Shown in pieces: positions 1-11,110 of a stretch of 64,000 bases of DNA. Each line of letters opens with the position of its first letter. Position 1 is the stretch's first letter. A model generated the notes under the pieces. The model worked only from the letters and a program-made list of their open reading frames with translations. It ran no database searches and was not told the DNA's origin. The DNA lies in assembly GCA_036345935.2 (NCBI GenBank), contig JADWOT020001789.1:93001-157000 (forward strand), written 5' to 3'. Source of the DNA: Taenia hydatigena (lineage: Eukaryota > Platyhelminthes > Cestoda > Cyclophyllidea > Taeniidae). The position numbers were made by a program, and so were the translations under genes.

Positions 1-356
1 GAGGAGGAAGAGCCAGGGAACTCTCAAGTGCATTCACTGCTTTTCAAATAATTGCTTTAACACCACAGTTGTCTTGTCGACAATGACGAGTTCAAAGGCC
101 CATTGTGTAGTCCCAGTGGCTTCCCATGGATCGACTTCTACGCCCACATTCCCCCATGCCATCGCTGCCACCGTCGAAAACGATGCATGTTATTGGTGAC
201 AGGCAGCCTGACGAGTCCGCAATTGACGACGAAGTTGAGGAGCGTCACGTAATCAGCGTTACGAACAATGGCGGCGATGGTGGCGAGGCAGCCAATGCTG
301 GTCAGAGACTGACTATTACAGCACATAAATACTGCGCTTACAAGTTTTGCCTTCAA
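1..356 (-). pseudogene. Decayed exon of unknown gene, block Q copy A
   Basis: Read on the minus strand, 356-138 is open and aligns residue for residue with frames in copies B (26607-26389, minus) and C (46577-46762, plus). Shared pieces are VCCNSR/MCCNSQ, IVRNA.YV.LLN and RLPV.NN. Length differences between copies include whole-codon changes. In copy A the frame then meets a stop near 138. The continuation, with motifs VEVDPWEAT and AFELVIV, lies in a neighbouring frame, so there is at least one frameshift, and a further stop follows. The family is not recognised and no conserved catalytic motif is visible. The exon's 3' end lies off the window. It is probably a dead copy of a duplicated gene; repeat-driven frame coincidence remains possible. 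Confidence 0.4.
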
Positions 357-720
357 AATTGACGCCTAGTGCCACTCACTCAGGTCCCCATGCCTACCAC
401 ATAATAATGCGACAGAGGAAGTGTAAATTCCCTTTCGTCGTACTTTGGACCCGCGAGCACTTTAGTACCATGTAAAGCCAAATGCTTGGTAAGCTCTGCT
501 CCTCGGCTTCTCTCCCACCAAGCGGGGCCTCATTCACCACCACAACACCATTCCCTCCTTATTCAAATAACATCCCACCTACCTACCTACTCCAATCAAT
601 CCATTTTACTCCATTGTTCAGCACAGAGGACGAACGCGAAAAAGCGTCGCCATCCAACAACCAACCAAAACACGTCAAGTTTTCTCCCTAGAACCTCATT
701 AACAAAAAAAGGATCCCTAT

Positions 721-734
721 ACACACACACACAC
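721..734 (+). repeat. (AC)n microsatellite
   Basis: Seven AC units. The equivalent tract in copy B (about 26960-26980) is also AC-rich but of different composition, so this is an old, drifting simple repeat within block Q. Confidence 0.8.
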
Positions 735-1069
735 GTTCATGGAACTAAAAACGAGCCCTAGACAACCTTGAAAATATCAATACGCGTAGATTTACGTGCG
801 ACAAAACAACTAGCAGACAGTAAGAAATGCACACACACAAACGCACACACACCCCAATTCACGAAAAGAAGGGCACCTACGGTACGCTTGAAAAAAATCT
901 CTGGAACACCTCTCCTTCTCGCCCTCTCCATCTTTTAGGTGTTAACACAATCACCAGCGCAACTCATCAACGTGAAAAATAAATTCGCCCCTCCGCACCC
1001 AGCCCATCAGTGTTACACTCCAGTTAGTCTATTGAGCATGCGCCCACGCCCTTCTCACCTCTGTCACAC

Positions 1070-1282
1070 CTACCGCCATGCCATCCAACACACACCGCTA
1101 TCGTCCATCCCGACATCCACATTGCACAACCGAGACGAGGACGCCTCCGCCAATGACTCCACGAGCTCGTACTGCCTACCATTCCACAGACTCATCAAAT
1201 GTTGCCGCACCACGGTAATTCTGTAGCATCCGAAAAGAAAAAAGCAAACAATGGAAGAGCCGATGCGTGAATGTCCAATAAG
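1070..1282 (-). pseudogene. Exon-like frame with splice acceptor, block Q copy A
   Basis: On the minus strand a TTAACTTTGCAG acceptor ends at 1283, and an open frame follows from 1282 to a stop at 1070. The same acceptor is at 45740-45751 in copy C (plus strand), again followed by sequence matching IGxSxIGSSIV. Copy B has lost the acceptor by a small deletion but keeps a matching open stretch (CELVE.SAEAS, then GMDDS.VCWMA). Copy C keeps the sequence in broken frames and has a GGT repeat expansion inside it. The protein family is not recognised. Acceptor plus a partly shared frame argues for a former exon, but the frame is short and copies B and C are damaged. Confidence 0.35.
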
Positions 1283-1754
1283 CTGCAAAGTTAACGTCTC
1301 CGAACATAACTAATGATAGGAGAAAACACCTTAACAAGCAAACATTTAAGACTGCTGCAAAGTACAATCTGCGTAGTGATGCAAATGCTTCCCACTAGTC
1401 ACTCCTTCCTCCGCTTCTGCTGCGCCCACCTCGCCCAGACACCAACTCATGCAGTCAAAGCTGAGCCCACCATTAAGCCATCACCGATGCCCTCCACGCA
1501 ACACGTTTCGCAAAGATCACACCAGCACAAAAAACCCTGGTCTCCAAGTCAATGAGCAGCGAAGTTCCCAAGTGTCTTACGCCCTCCATATATGTATGTG
1601 CGATCCGCCAACACGGATCCATAGCAATGACAATAACGCACCTTTTATTCCACATGGACTGTGAAAGGATCCACAGATGAATGATAAAAGCTTGCTTCTA
1701 CCCTAAATGAGAACGCAAATAGAATCTGTAGCTATACAAAATCGACGGCGAAAA

Positions 1755-2120
1755 TCCACTCACAGCAATCCAATCTTACCCGAGGAACGTGTGAAGTGAT
1801 AGCGAAGGCGGGAGCCGCACTCATTGCTGACAGATAATGTCGCCATTCTTGGCAAAAGAAGTCTTGACAGGATCTACACCTACCTCTTCAACGTCTATCT
1901 AGCATGTAAGCGGATGAAGGGAATGGATTGAAAGGCATGCAGGTGTAATGAATGCCTAATAGCAAGAAAACAATGAATAGGTACCAACAGTATTTGGAAT
2001 TCAATCTTACCTGAGGAAGCTGCCGCTTACTTGGTGTCTGTCGCTTACTTGGGAAGCGATAGTCAAGCCGAGATTCGCATCCATTGCACCCTCATAATGC
2101 CTCCATTTTTCGCAAAGCAT
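1755..2120 (-). repeat. Local duplication of an exon-like segment
   Basis: The minus strand of 1755-1870 and of 1985-2120 are versions of one ~100 bp segment, each ending in a GGTAAGATTG or GTAAGATTG donor-like site. Shared landmarks read on the plus strand are CAATCTTACC.GAGGAA, the run around ATGCCTCC or ATGTCGCC, and a TTTGC-type tail. Copy B (27826-27930) and copy C (about 45385-45490) each show one version. Copy A therefore has an extra tandem copy, as in duplicated alternative exons, or simply a local tandem duplication. The reading on the minus strand includes FC.EWRHY in both A versions and in copy C. Confidence 0.45.
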
Positions 2121-3458
2121 AAATTTTTAACGGCAACATCAATATCCGACCTAACAAATGCACGGTTCAAAGGTATGGACAAGAAGGCATATAATGAATA
2201 CTTTCCAGCGAAAAAAATGAGCATGGGCGAAGCACTTAGCAAAGTTAAAACACTCCTCAACAAAATTACGACTCATTAATCAAAATCCACAGTCATTAAA
2301 AGCAAACAGGTTGACAAATTGCCAAAACGAGGTTGTTTGTTACTTAAAGTGTTGCACGGCGAACAATGTACGTGAGTGGAATTTGCAGCTGGAAAACAAA
2401 AACGTCTTAGCATTCCCATTATGAAGCACTCGAGTTTACTCTAGCAAGTAGGCGTGCGAAGGAAGCCAATCGACATGAAACGGATCTGATAACACACAGC
2501 AAACTAAAAACAGTAAAAAAAATATCAAATATTCACCGCCTTCCAACTTGTTCGAACGAATTAAGTCCCATTAACCGAAAATAATGACCGCCAAAACAAA
2601 CACTGCTCACGTACTTCGCGCACAAATCTAGTTGACCATTTTAATGCTGTTCGCTAAAACAAATCAACGTCTTATTTTTGTGCACTTATACAAGCAAAAA
2701 GTACTTAAAATTCCTAGCTTTTGTTTTGAGTGATAGGTTTACAAAGTAGCAATGTAATCAAAATAAATTTCTTGGCAAACGTAAGTGGCAAAACTAGCAG
2801 CAATTTCTAGATTTAAAACGCGTTAAAATAAGATTGCAAGAGTCCTTAGCTATTAGTTTTGCAATTTGAATAGTGATTTAGCGTTTGTTTTGACGGTCGT
2901 CAAGCCTGGTGTTTGTTTCCAAGTTGGTTTTTAAGGCCTAGGGCAACGTACTTCTGTTTGTGATTTAGTGCGGCTTTAATTTCTTGACGGCTTTTACATA
3001 ACTTTTAACTGCAACTTACATTGTCTAGCAGACTTGAGTCATTATACACAGGCAAACGATCGTCATGGCCTTTACAACGCCGCCAGACGACCGACAACCT
3101 TAAAGGATAAAATTTGATAATGGAAAATTAAAGTTGTACGTATAACCTGTGACAAATAAGGGCACACTAGTAATGCATAATAAATATGCGGTGTCAAATG
3201 CACTAAAGAATTGGGTTAGTTCATCTCATAATAGTAAGATTTAAGTGAAGTAGGAAAATATGTGATCCAAAGGGCAAATTTAAGCGAATGAGGAATACGA
3301 AAACCTCAAAATCCTAAAATCATTCACGTAGAGCTACGAAGGGCATTAAAGAGAAACGTTTCTATCCATTTATAAAAGATATAAGCGTGGGTCTAGACAA
3401 GGATTGCATCGGAAACACTTGTCTTGGAAGTCTACCGCACATAATGACGCAATAATAA

Positions 3459-3640
3459 TGTAGTACTTTTTTAGAACTGCCGGTTTCTGTCAAGGTCACG
3501 GAGGTGGCCATATTGCCCTAGCTGCGTGGGCTGGCCTCCGGGCCATGCCAGCAGCCTTTTTCCCTCTGTCCGGTGAATATATATATTCTACTTTAGCATT
3601 CAGCCTTCTTTTGCTTTCGAGGAAGCCTCGGGACGCTACA
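3459..3640 (+). mobile_element. Solo LTR 1 (TGTAG...CTACA) with 5 bp target duplication
   Basis: A 182 bp element begins TGTAGTACTT and ends GGGACGCTACA, so the termini are short inverted repeats of the TG...CA type. It is flanked by a perfect AATAA duplication at 3454-3458 and 3641-3645. A TATA-like tract (TGAATATATATATTC) lies at about 3574-3588. The inverted paralogue in copy C runs through this point without the element: reverse-complemented 44210-44260 reads ATAATGACGC then GATAACGAGG then TCCTCAGATTGG. No internal region, primer-binding site or polypurine tract follows, so this is a solo LTR. The size suits a TRIM-type element; which strand is the coding sense is not decidable here. Confidence 0.85.
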
Positions 3641-3962
3641 AATAAAGTCCTTAAATTGGGTTAGAGGTCGGTTGAAGAGCCAAGCAACGCACTAGTGAAC
3701 ACTTGGAAGGGTGTTAAAATATTGCAGAAGGCAAGTAAAATTATGGTGGGCCCCTGCTGGACTGGGTTCCAGTTCTCCTCCTCAAATGTGCAGACAATAT
3801 CTTAAAGGGACAATAGACGTATTAATTGAACAAAAAGTCTACAAACATTCTGCCTTGGTAAGTCAAAATCGTGCACATGGGTAATGCAATACTTAGTTCA
3901 ATTTCACAAATTAATCTAGTCAGGTATCACAGCACGTTATTTGGTTTGATTTTAAGTGCTAT

Positions 3963-4152
3963 TGTAGTACTTTGCTTGGTTGAACTACTGCTATCGGTCA
4001 GGGTCACAGGAGTGGTCATATTGCCCTAGCTGCGTAGGCTGGCCTCTGGCCTATATCAGCAGCTTATTTTCTTCTGCTTGTTAAATATATATACGCATTC
4101 TACCCTACTATTCTGCCTTCTTTTGCCTTCGAGGGAGCCTCGGGTCGCTATA
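3963..4152 (+). mobile_element. Solo LTR 2, older copy of the same family
   Basis: A 190 bp relative of the element at 3459, in the same orientation. It begins TGTAGTACTTTG and ends GGGTCGCTATA, with the terminal CA mutated to TA. Internal landmarks are shared: GGTCA..GGAG/AGTGG, CATATTGCCCTAGCTGCGTGGG or TAGG, the TATA-like tract, and TTCGAGG..GCCTCGGG. Flanks are GCTAT (3958-3962) and GCCGT (4153-4157), which match at three of five bases and differ by two transitions, consistent with a decayed target duplication. Copy C is empty here (reverse-complemented near 43940-43965). It is more diverged than LTR 1. The 322 bp between the two LTRs matches block R, so they are two insertions, not the ends of one element. 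Confidence 0.75.
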
Positions 4153-5819
4153 GCCGTTGCCATCACAAAGTCGTTGCTTGTGCGGTGAAGTTGGAAAAGC
4201 ATTTGAGGTTGAAGGGAGCTAGGATTATAGCCTCGTCTCTCTTGAATTACCTGTATGCGTATACTTTAGGTTGTTGCGCTACTTGCGTGCATATAGAAGA
4301 CTGAAATCAGACTATGTTCCTTGTGAAGTATGGCGTATCTGAATGTTGGCACATCTGGTGAGGGGTGCTGGAAACTGCTACTAGACCAAGTGACTGTAAA
4401 CTACACTAGAAGAAGAGGAAAAGGAATAGAAAGAAAAGGAAGATGAGGAGGGTGAGGATAAGTAGGTATGCTTCCAGTCAGCATCTCATCTTTGGAAGTG
4501 GAAGTGAAGACCTGTGGGGAGAAAGACGGAGGTAGGGTGCACATCTTTATTAAGCTCAAGAGTTTAAGCAGGATAAGTTGCCGCTAACCGTGCAGAGCTC
4601 GCTAACTGAGATATATTAAACAGAGAGAAATTCGTGAAACTGCCTTTAGAAAACATCGTTTTAGGCGTAGCGTGTTGTGCGGTTTGCGATACCCTCTTCC
4701 TTCTCCATCACGGCAAATGCGGTGGTGCTACCTTCTCAGCACACTGCGTCACCACGTGAGCCACCACCCCTTCCTACGTCGTCAAAGGGGCACTGCTTCC
4801 CATTGTGAGTTTTTTCATCCTCCTTTACTTCCAAGATGAGTGAGATGAAAATGTATACATGCATGCATGCCTACTCAAACTGCCATCAGCACAACCCCCA
4901 CTACAAGAAGGTAAGGTTCCAATTTACAAACGGTGTGCATTCTAAACAAAATGTTCCTAGGAGCGGCAACTACTGTGTCACGAAGTAGTTTGCATGCCTC
5001 CTTGGTGTGTCACCAACAAGGGTTCAGATGGAGGAGAAGGAGGATGATTGCTGTCGCAAATCTCTTATACCATGCGGTGTCTACCTGCTGACGGTCTCTA
5101 CTGCTGGGATGTTTTGGAGGCGGAATGATATTGCTACTGTTCGACGCTCAGTAGGAGTTGCACTCCGAGGTAATTATTTGACCGGATATTGGCTAGGGTA
5201 GGGGGTTGCACACAGATGAGGGGGATTGCAAAAAGAGGCCGAGGAGGAGGAGAAGCAGAGAAGAGGCATCCGTCTGCATTCATTTTGTTAATAAAAGCAC
5301 TCCTCCGCATAATCAATAAGACAGTGATGTTGTTTCATAAGAAAACGTTGCAAAAACGCGTTAATTAAAGAGTCGTGAGCAAGTTCCTAGAAGTGACTTG
5401 GAAGGAAGAAGGCCACCCTTCTCCTAACCATTGTCGAACCAACTTTCACTTCTTTCAACAACTAGTCGTGAGCAATGCGGGGAGGGAAGGTGGCAAAGAA
5501 GAAGAATCCACCTATCAGACAATAAAACCGCTGCGCACCGACCCACCACCCACCTACAGGACTTCGCAAGCAGTGAAGACGCTTGCAATAGTCAGTCAAA
5601 CTACACACCAGGGTTCATAGTCTAGCCCCTTGTCGACTTCTCGTAGCTGATGAGCCGAATCTGACCCGGCCTAACAAATCGTGGTGTTGCTACCGCGCAA
5701 ATACCTGCTGCACGCTTCCACAATATTCCCCTCAGACTAATTTTATTAACAAGAGCTCATTTGCTCAGAGGAGGTGGTAAAGTTATGGAAGGAGCCTGAC
5801 CTTAAATGATGATGTTGGT

Positions 5820-6004
5820 TGTAGCGTCCCGAGGCTCCCTCAAGGCAAAAGAAGGCAAAGTGGCAGGGTAGAATACATATATTCACCGGACAGAGGGAAA
5901 TAGGCTGCTGGCATGGCCCGGAGGCCAGCCCACGCAGCTAGGGCAGTGCGGCCACCTCTGTGTCCTTGACAGAATCCGGCAGTTCTAACAAACAAAGTAC
6001 TACA
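5820..6004 (-). mobile_element. Solo LTR 3, opposite orientation
   Basis: A 185 bp member of the same family in reverse orientation to the first two. It begins TGTAGCGTCCC and ends GTACTACA on the plus strand. Flanks TTGGT (5815-5819) and TGGGT (6005-6009) match at four of five bases, as expected for a slightly decayed 5 bp target duplication. The paralogous site in copy C (reverse-complemented near 41330-41350) passes from ATGATGT to TTTCCTGATTCTCC with no element, so the insertion post-dates the block duplication. No internal region is present, so this is again a solo LTR. Confidence 0.8.
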
Positions 6005-6147
6005 TGGGTTTCCTTGAATCTCCTGTCTTTCTCACACGATAAGTTGTATGGATAGCAAATTGTTTTGCGACAACAGCCTATGAACAAATTACTGACGCTC
6101 ATAGACCGTGTCATAATAATATTGATTTGCAGCATGCTTTCGAACAA
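6005..6147 (-). pseudogene. Exon-like frame shared with copy C, interrupted by LTR 3
   Basis: On the minus strand this stretch is open and aligns with 41145-41340 (plus) in copy C. Shared residues include IM.R.MSV, CC.K.ICYP and NLSC..DRR. In copy A the frame runs into LTR 3; in copy C it ends at a stop near 41357. Cysteine spacing is kept between the copies. The family is not recognised. The matched frame over about 45 codons may reflect a former exon or simply nucleotide similarity. Confidence 0.3.
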
Positions 6148-6379
6148 ACATGCCTAGTCAAGAAATAGATAAAAGCATTATTAGATCCAAAGTGCATGCT
6201 TTGTTTATTTTAAGGGAAGAATTACCAAAGTAAAGGGACACTGCATGGTGTAGTGCCTAGCACACATATTACGATCTCCTTGTTTGTTGAGCTACTGTTA
6301 GTGGAAATATTATGTCGCTCCTCAACGTGTTTCGACCTGTTGTACGCCTACGCTTTGCAAAAAACCATTTTTGAATGCA

Positions 6380-9300
6380 CAAAAATGTACAATTTTGGTG
6401 TATCTAAGATTACTTTTGCTTGCCGTATCATTTCGTAGGCACGGATTAATGCAAAGTAGAGTTGGGATTCGAAAAGAATAAGCAATAGACGCTGTTCCCG
6501 AAAATCGTTTAAAAACAGAAATGGAACAGAATGGAAAGAAATATTTTACTGAATATAGGCACACGCGTATGATGGGTGACAGATTTTAAGCCAATGAAGT
6601 TTATAGAACCTAGTCATTTTGTCCTGTATGTCAATTGAGATGCATCACGTATCATTTAAGACCAAAAATAAATACGCATGTTCTTTGTACTTTTTGAACG
6701 CATGCTGATTGCCGATTGCATATTTTGTTAGGTGAAACAAGTCTTTAAGTTAATTAAGTCGTTAATCATTTTGGAGGTCATCAGCGGTAACTGCCTTCCA
6801 CCTCATTGGTAAGTGGGACCACCGTAACGCTAAAATGACATGATTTCGGCAGAAGTGAACTACGTTTTTTTCAGAGAATCATCTTACTTGCTGAGAATTA
6901 CTCGGTAAAAATGGATTTACGGGACATGAACTTCATTAGAATGTGCTGCATCCTTTAACGAGGAATTTAAGATCAGGGTCCCGCCTTTGGCATTTCTTCG
7001 CACATAATGCAGGTAAGAATAAATTAAATTTTATGATTTATTACCACACTTGTCGTGCATTAACTAAAATAGCTGTTTACTAGATGATTAGACTTTACTG
7101 TTTATTACCGAGGTTTTAAACATTAATGCGCAGTAAATTGCTATAGTACCTACACCTATATAAATGTTGGTCATTCTGGGTTATTTCGTAGCTATGGCGT
7201 TCGGGTTAGAAGCCTTTAAGGCAAGGCAGAAAAAGGATTTAATTACCAAATAGCTGCTCACCACCATCGGAAATGTCAGAATGGGATCAGCTTTTAAATG
7301 GCAGCTTAGATCAATGTATACATAGGGCATTACACAAGTGGAATAATGCCAAATTAGACAGTGTGCTGTGCTCTTAGAATTTTTCATCTCAGTCTTAAAG
7401 TGATCATAATAAGGTCCCGACTTACTTACCTAATTAGCAGTAGGCTTTCTTTTACAATTGCTACGCAGACCTCCTTTGAAACCATAACGCTTTGTGTCAT
7501 GCAGATGGACTGAGTGTGTATTAGAGAAAACCAGGACGAAGACTGGGATGCGCCGCATTTTGTTCATTAAATCTAAATTTGATTAGGATTAAGCTATAAG
7601 TGATAGGCTACTTGCGTTCCAGCAAAACGCATTTCAATTGTAGGACGTTTGATGCCTAGGAATGAACACAATGTAGTGCAAATGATTTTAATACGAAAAC
7701 TGGGGTAGCATAAGTACATATCTGCGATCTAGGTTCTTGATATTTTATCAAAATTATTTAGTTTTGTGCTTGACTCTTCCTTCCATCGCTAATAGCTGTG
7801 GTATTTTCCGCGTTGTGCATTAAAATTTGAACCTGGCCGATGTTTAAATAGCTTATTTTGACATAGCAGGGTAAAATAATGCAAGAATATAAAGTTGCGC
7901 TATTTCCGGTCTATTTAGATATAGGGCCGACGAAAATTGTATTCTAGCAGCCTATTCTATTTAGTAATTGTTTGCGGCAGTTTTTCCATCAATTTGTAAG
8001 GGAGTAAGGTTTGGCCGATGATAAGAGGGCCTAGGATGACACAGATAGTTGACAATGAACGAATTCGCACTCTCAGTGATCACAAGTGGTTGAATTTGAT
8101 AGTCATATACATGTTTTCTTCTGTAAACGCTTTCAAAAAGGGTATGGAGCAAAACTCTTTGCTCCCCTCTCTAATCCAAAATCGGCCAAAAATGAAACTC
8201 ACCATTCGGCTTCCTTTTGTACTTGCTTGTAGCAGTTCTTGTTCACATATCTGGCTTTTCTGGCGTGTTCGATATGTGGGGAGTCCGCTCTAGCAAAGAA
8301 AGTTGCGGTAGCGCAAATGCATGCAATTTTGATCCGGACTTGTTCAATATTAAGACTTAATGGTAGGCTCTCTTCTGCAATTTTTTGACGTAGCATAGTA
8401 GTCCAATTTCGGCAACGAATTCAGGACTAGCGAAAGTACAGAGCTCCATCTGTTTTTAGTTACATTAATGCAAAATTCTTTAGAATTTAAAAATTAGCAG
8501 CCCGTTACCTTCTGCAAGAGATGGCAGCAGTTTCCGTTTTAAAATCGGACACCGCAGGTGTGGTCGAGGTGAAGGGTGTCTATCGTGGCAAGGAAAGTTG
8601 GGACATTACAGGTCTAGGGATGCACTGTTTTGTCCATTTTGATCTCGAGTTGCCCAGTTTTGAGATTTGGCTGCTTACTTTTGTAAATCCTTGCAGCAGG
8701 CCTTGCTTTAAAATCGGGCAATGTCGGTGCACTTAAAATGCAAGTTGTCTAGGTCAACAAGGAGAGCTAAGAAAGCACGGTAATAAAGGGAAATGAAAAA
8801 TTAAGGAACAAAGATAAAGCAGTTTAAACTTAAAGATTGATAATGCAAATGTGTGAAAATGTGAGATAAAGAAAGTAAGTTTGAATAGGGTGAATTAAGC
8901 AATGCATTTTTAAAAAGCATAGTTTGCTTTACGGAGTAGGAACATACTTCATGTTTGTCAAACACTTATCTTCCCTTCTTATTAACAGCATTAGGCAGAT
9001 ACTTCACTCCACGCCTGCTCTTGCTTTCTCCTCTTATTGACGATCCATGCATGTGCCAGTCGGCCGCTTCAATATTGTCGCCTCCTCTAGTGTATTATTC
9101 GACAAAAAATCAAGCTCTTTTCATTAAGCCGATTGCTTTATAAGTCACTGTCACATGATTAGATGAGTGGGCAAGTGAATCAGTGTGGAAAGGGTGGAAG
9201 AGGGTAGGAAGGAAGTGAAGAACACTGCACTGCAGCTCCATATCCACGAGTTCTCACCTATTCATTGACTCTTTCGGCTAAGCATTTTCTGTTGCTTCAC

Positions 9301-11110
9301 TCCTATCGAAGAAGCGCATAGACCAATATTGCCATTCGAAATGAAAAATAGCATTCGTCCAGGCACAGAATTAGGGCATGCACTAGAAAAGTCCTTTTGC
9401 TTTAATCAATACCATTCTTTAAAGGCAAATGTCCGATTTCTCATATTAACATTCTACCCTGCACACTTACTTTTCGTGTCTCAAATATGCTCCTAAATAT
9501 ACTTCATGAGGTCTGCTGGTGTAAATTAACTTGCCTATTATTCTTGTCCTGCTGTGAAAGCACTGTAGAACGGTGCGCAAGTCAGGCTTGGCCAGATCTG
9601 ACTAATTTGGACTGTGCAGGGGTAGACAAGATTGGCGACCGAGGCTAAATTATGACAAGCTTGAGTAAGGCGCCCTATACGTTACCATTTAAGCCAGCCC
9701 CAGCACACAAATTTGGCCCGTTCAACCAACTTGACGTAAATCCATGCCAAGTGGCCGTCTCTTTCTTTCTTACAGGCATTAGAGATCGAGGTAGGCAGAC
9801 TGGAAGTGGGTTTGATGGCTTCTTTGAAACAGATGGAGAGGAGCTCTCTTATCTACGTCCCATTTCTCATGTCACACTCCGACGCATCTTCGGTGAGTGT
9901 GCATCCTTTATCGTCCACTACGCTCCACAAGCTTAAACGCATTGAGCCTTGCATTATGTCGAACTCATTCAAAAGAGGGAGTCAGTACGCCTACCATTTT
10001 AGCTCCTTACCTATATTTTCCTACTTTGGTGCCACGAGAACGTCACGCACCTCTGCCTCGTCTACTCTTCTCTCACTTTTTCCTTCTACCTCATCATCTG
10101 CCAGCACCCTCTTTGTAGGCTCCCTTTCATCTCTTCACTAGTCTCAATCTCGATTGTGACATGATTAAATAATGCACAGAAACATAATCTAGCTCAAGCT
10201 AGCACAGTTTAGACTGGATCTGACTTAATCAAGTTCTACTTGAAACCAATTCTTGTTTTAGCATTGTTTTGCTTGGATTTCCATCAACTCTCCATTTTTT
10301 TTTTATTTTTCGTTCTGTCACTTATTTTGTCCTACTCCACTTCGCTTCAATTTCGTCTCCTACTTCTACTTCTCCTTCACTTACCCTTTCTAGAGCAATG
10401 TCGCAAACTAGTCGCATCCCTATCTGCCTATCTCACTCCTCAATCCCTTTTTTCTCTGTAGAGAATCACTCAACCTGACGCTCTACAATAGCGAGTAGGA
10501 ATGCGCGCTTTTGCTCTAAACAACCTGCTTTGTTCTCGCTATGTATCTACGCCTGTCTGTTTGTTTACCCAACTTTGTGTGTGCAGCATTGTCCACTTTC
10601 ACTTTTGTTTATTTGGAGAGGGGCCTTAATTGACGTTTAACGGGAACAAGTAGGAACGTGTGTGTGCTTGTGTGTTTGGGTGCGAAGGCGCATTCTTCTT
10701 ATCCTCGCCAACTAACTTGCCCTTCTAGTTAATCAACTCCACTACGAAGAGATCGAGAGAGGTAGGAGGAGGAGAAGGAGAGTTGTGTGAGGGATCCGGA
10801 GGTAAGAGGCGTTCTCGTGGCACTTAAGTGGAAGGAGTCAACATGTAGAAACCAAATCGAGTACTTCATGCATGCATCGTCATGAGCAGACACTTCTGTG
10901 TTAAACTGTTCAATCATAGTGCCGCCGTCCCTCATACCAACACGCAGCTTAGCAGTCAATCACCCTCATTGTTTTTAACTGGATAGGTGCTTAATCATCC
11001 GTTCTTACTACAATCATCCACGCTATCAGTCATTGTCTAAGGTGTCTGATCGTTGTGTATAACAAAAGGAAGACTGCAGTGAACATTGAACGCAACTGCG
11101 ATTGACTTTA
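6380..11110 (+). repeat. Block S, copy S1
   Basis: This is the longest version of a ~4.5 kb block. It matches 55600-58975 in direct orientation. Sample pairs are 6590-6660 with 55900-55985, 7080-7330 with 56390-56640, 8990-9070 with 57075-57150, 9640-10200 with 57780-58270, and 10490-10720 with 58560-58800. S1 is longer than S2 because of indels, notably around 7740-8950. Parts recur inverted at 37130-38400 (as 9400-10300) and at 40205-40900 (as 10420-11110). A pyrimidine-rich core near 10000-10140 contains the landmark TTTAGTGCCACGAGAACGTC, and a reverse version of this core is at about 10745-10850. There are no terminal repeats or long frames. I see no gene in it. Confidence 0.75.
10745..10850 (-). 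repeat. Reverse copy of the S core
   Basis: Read on the minus strand this segment repeats the CTTTAGTGCCACGAGAACGTC-type core with its flanking CTTTACCTC and CCTCCT tracts. The same core occurs at 10003-10140 (plus), 37380-37450 (minus), 40450-40600 (plus), 58095-58260 (plus) and 58850-58970 (minus). S1 and S2 each hold a pair of inverted cores about 700 bp apart, which could let the strand fold on itself. Confidence 0.6.

Larger units (their letters stand above)
1..3060 (+). repeat. Block Q, copy A (left end cut by window)
   Basis: This is the first of three diverged copies of a ~3 kb block. Position 1 (GAGGAGGAAGAG...) lines up with about 26213 in copy B, and the match runs colinearly to about 3055 against about 28785. 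Copy C carries the same block inverted at about 44.5-47.1 kb. Recognisable landmarks are the ACCTACCTACCT run, the AAAAAAGGA/CACACA tract, the GTGTTAACA stretch and the GTTTGTGATTTAGTG stretch. The copies differ by many substitutions and small indels. The block carries exon-like frames on the minus strand, listed separately. There is no transposase, reverse transcriptase or terminal repeat, so I read it as a segmental duplication rather than a mobile element. Confidence 0.8.
3060..6250 (+). repeat. Block R, copy A, with three LTR insertions
   Basis: This block matches the inverted segment 41087-44470 from end to end. For example, 3065-3100 pairs with reverse-complemented 44390-44430, 3390-3450 with 44230-44290, 4165-4420 with 43700-43945, 4590-4960 with 42165-42490, 5100-5300 with 41810-42020, and 5380-5800 with 41340-41770. 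Copy A contains three LTRs (3459-3640, 3963-4152 and 5820-6004) that copy C lacks at those points. Copy C instead has an extra ~900 bp duplication and a long CCT repeat. I see no intact gene here. One frame at the right end (6147-6005, minus) is shared with copy C. Confidence 0.8.

Noticed and set aside
1313..1555. Plus-strand frame (80 codons) that also exists in copy B (27567-27773) and ends at the same stop.
   Set aside because: It opposes the strand with splice sites, copy C has a deletion there, and no motif is seen. It also shows that shared frames alone do not prove coding in these blocks, so confidence in the other shared frames is kept low.
3459..4152. A complete miniature LTR retrotransposon (two same-strand LTRs with a 322 bp interior).
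   Set aside because: The interior matches block R in copy C, the left LTR has its own AATAA duplication, the LTRs are too diverged from each other, and no primer-binding site or polypurine tract is visible.
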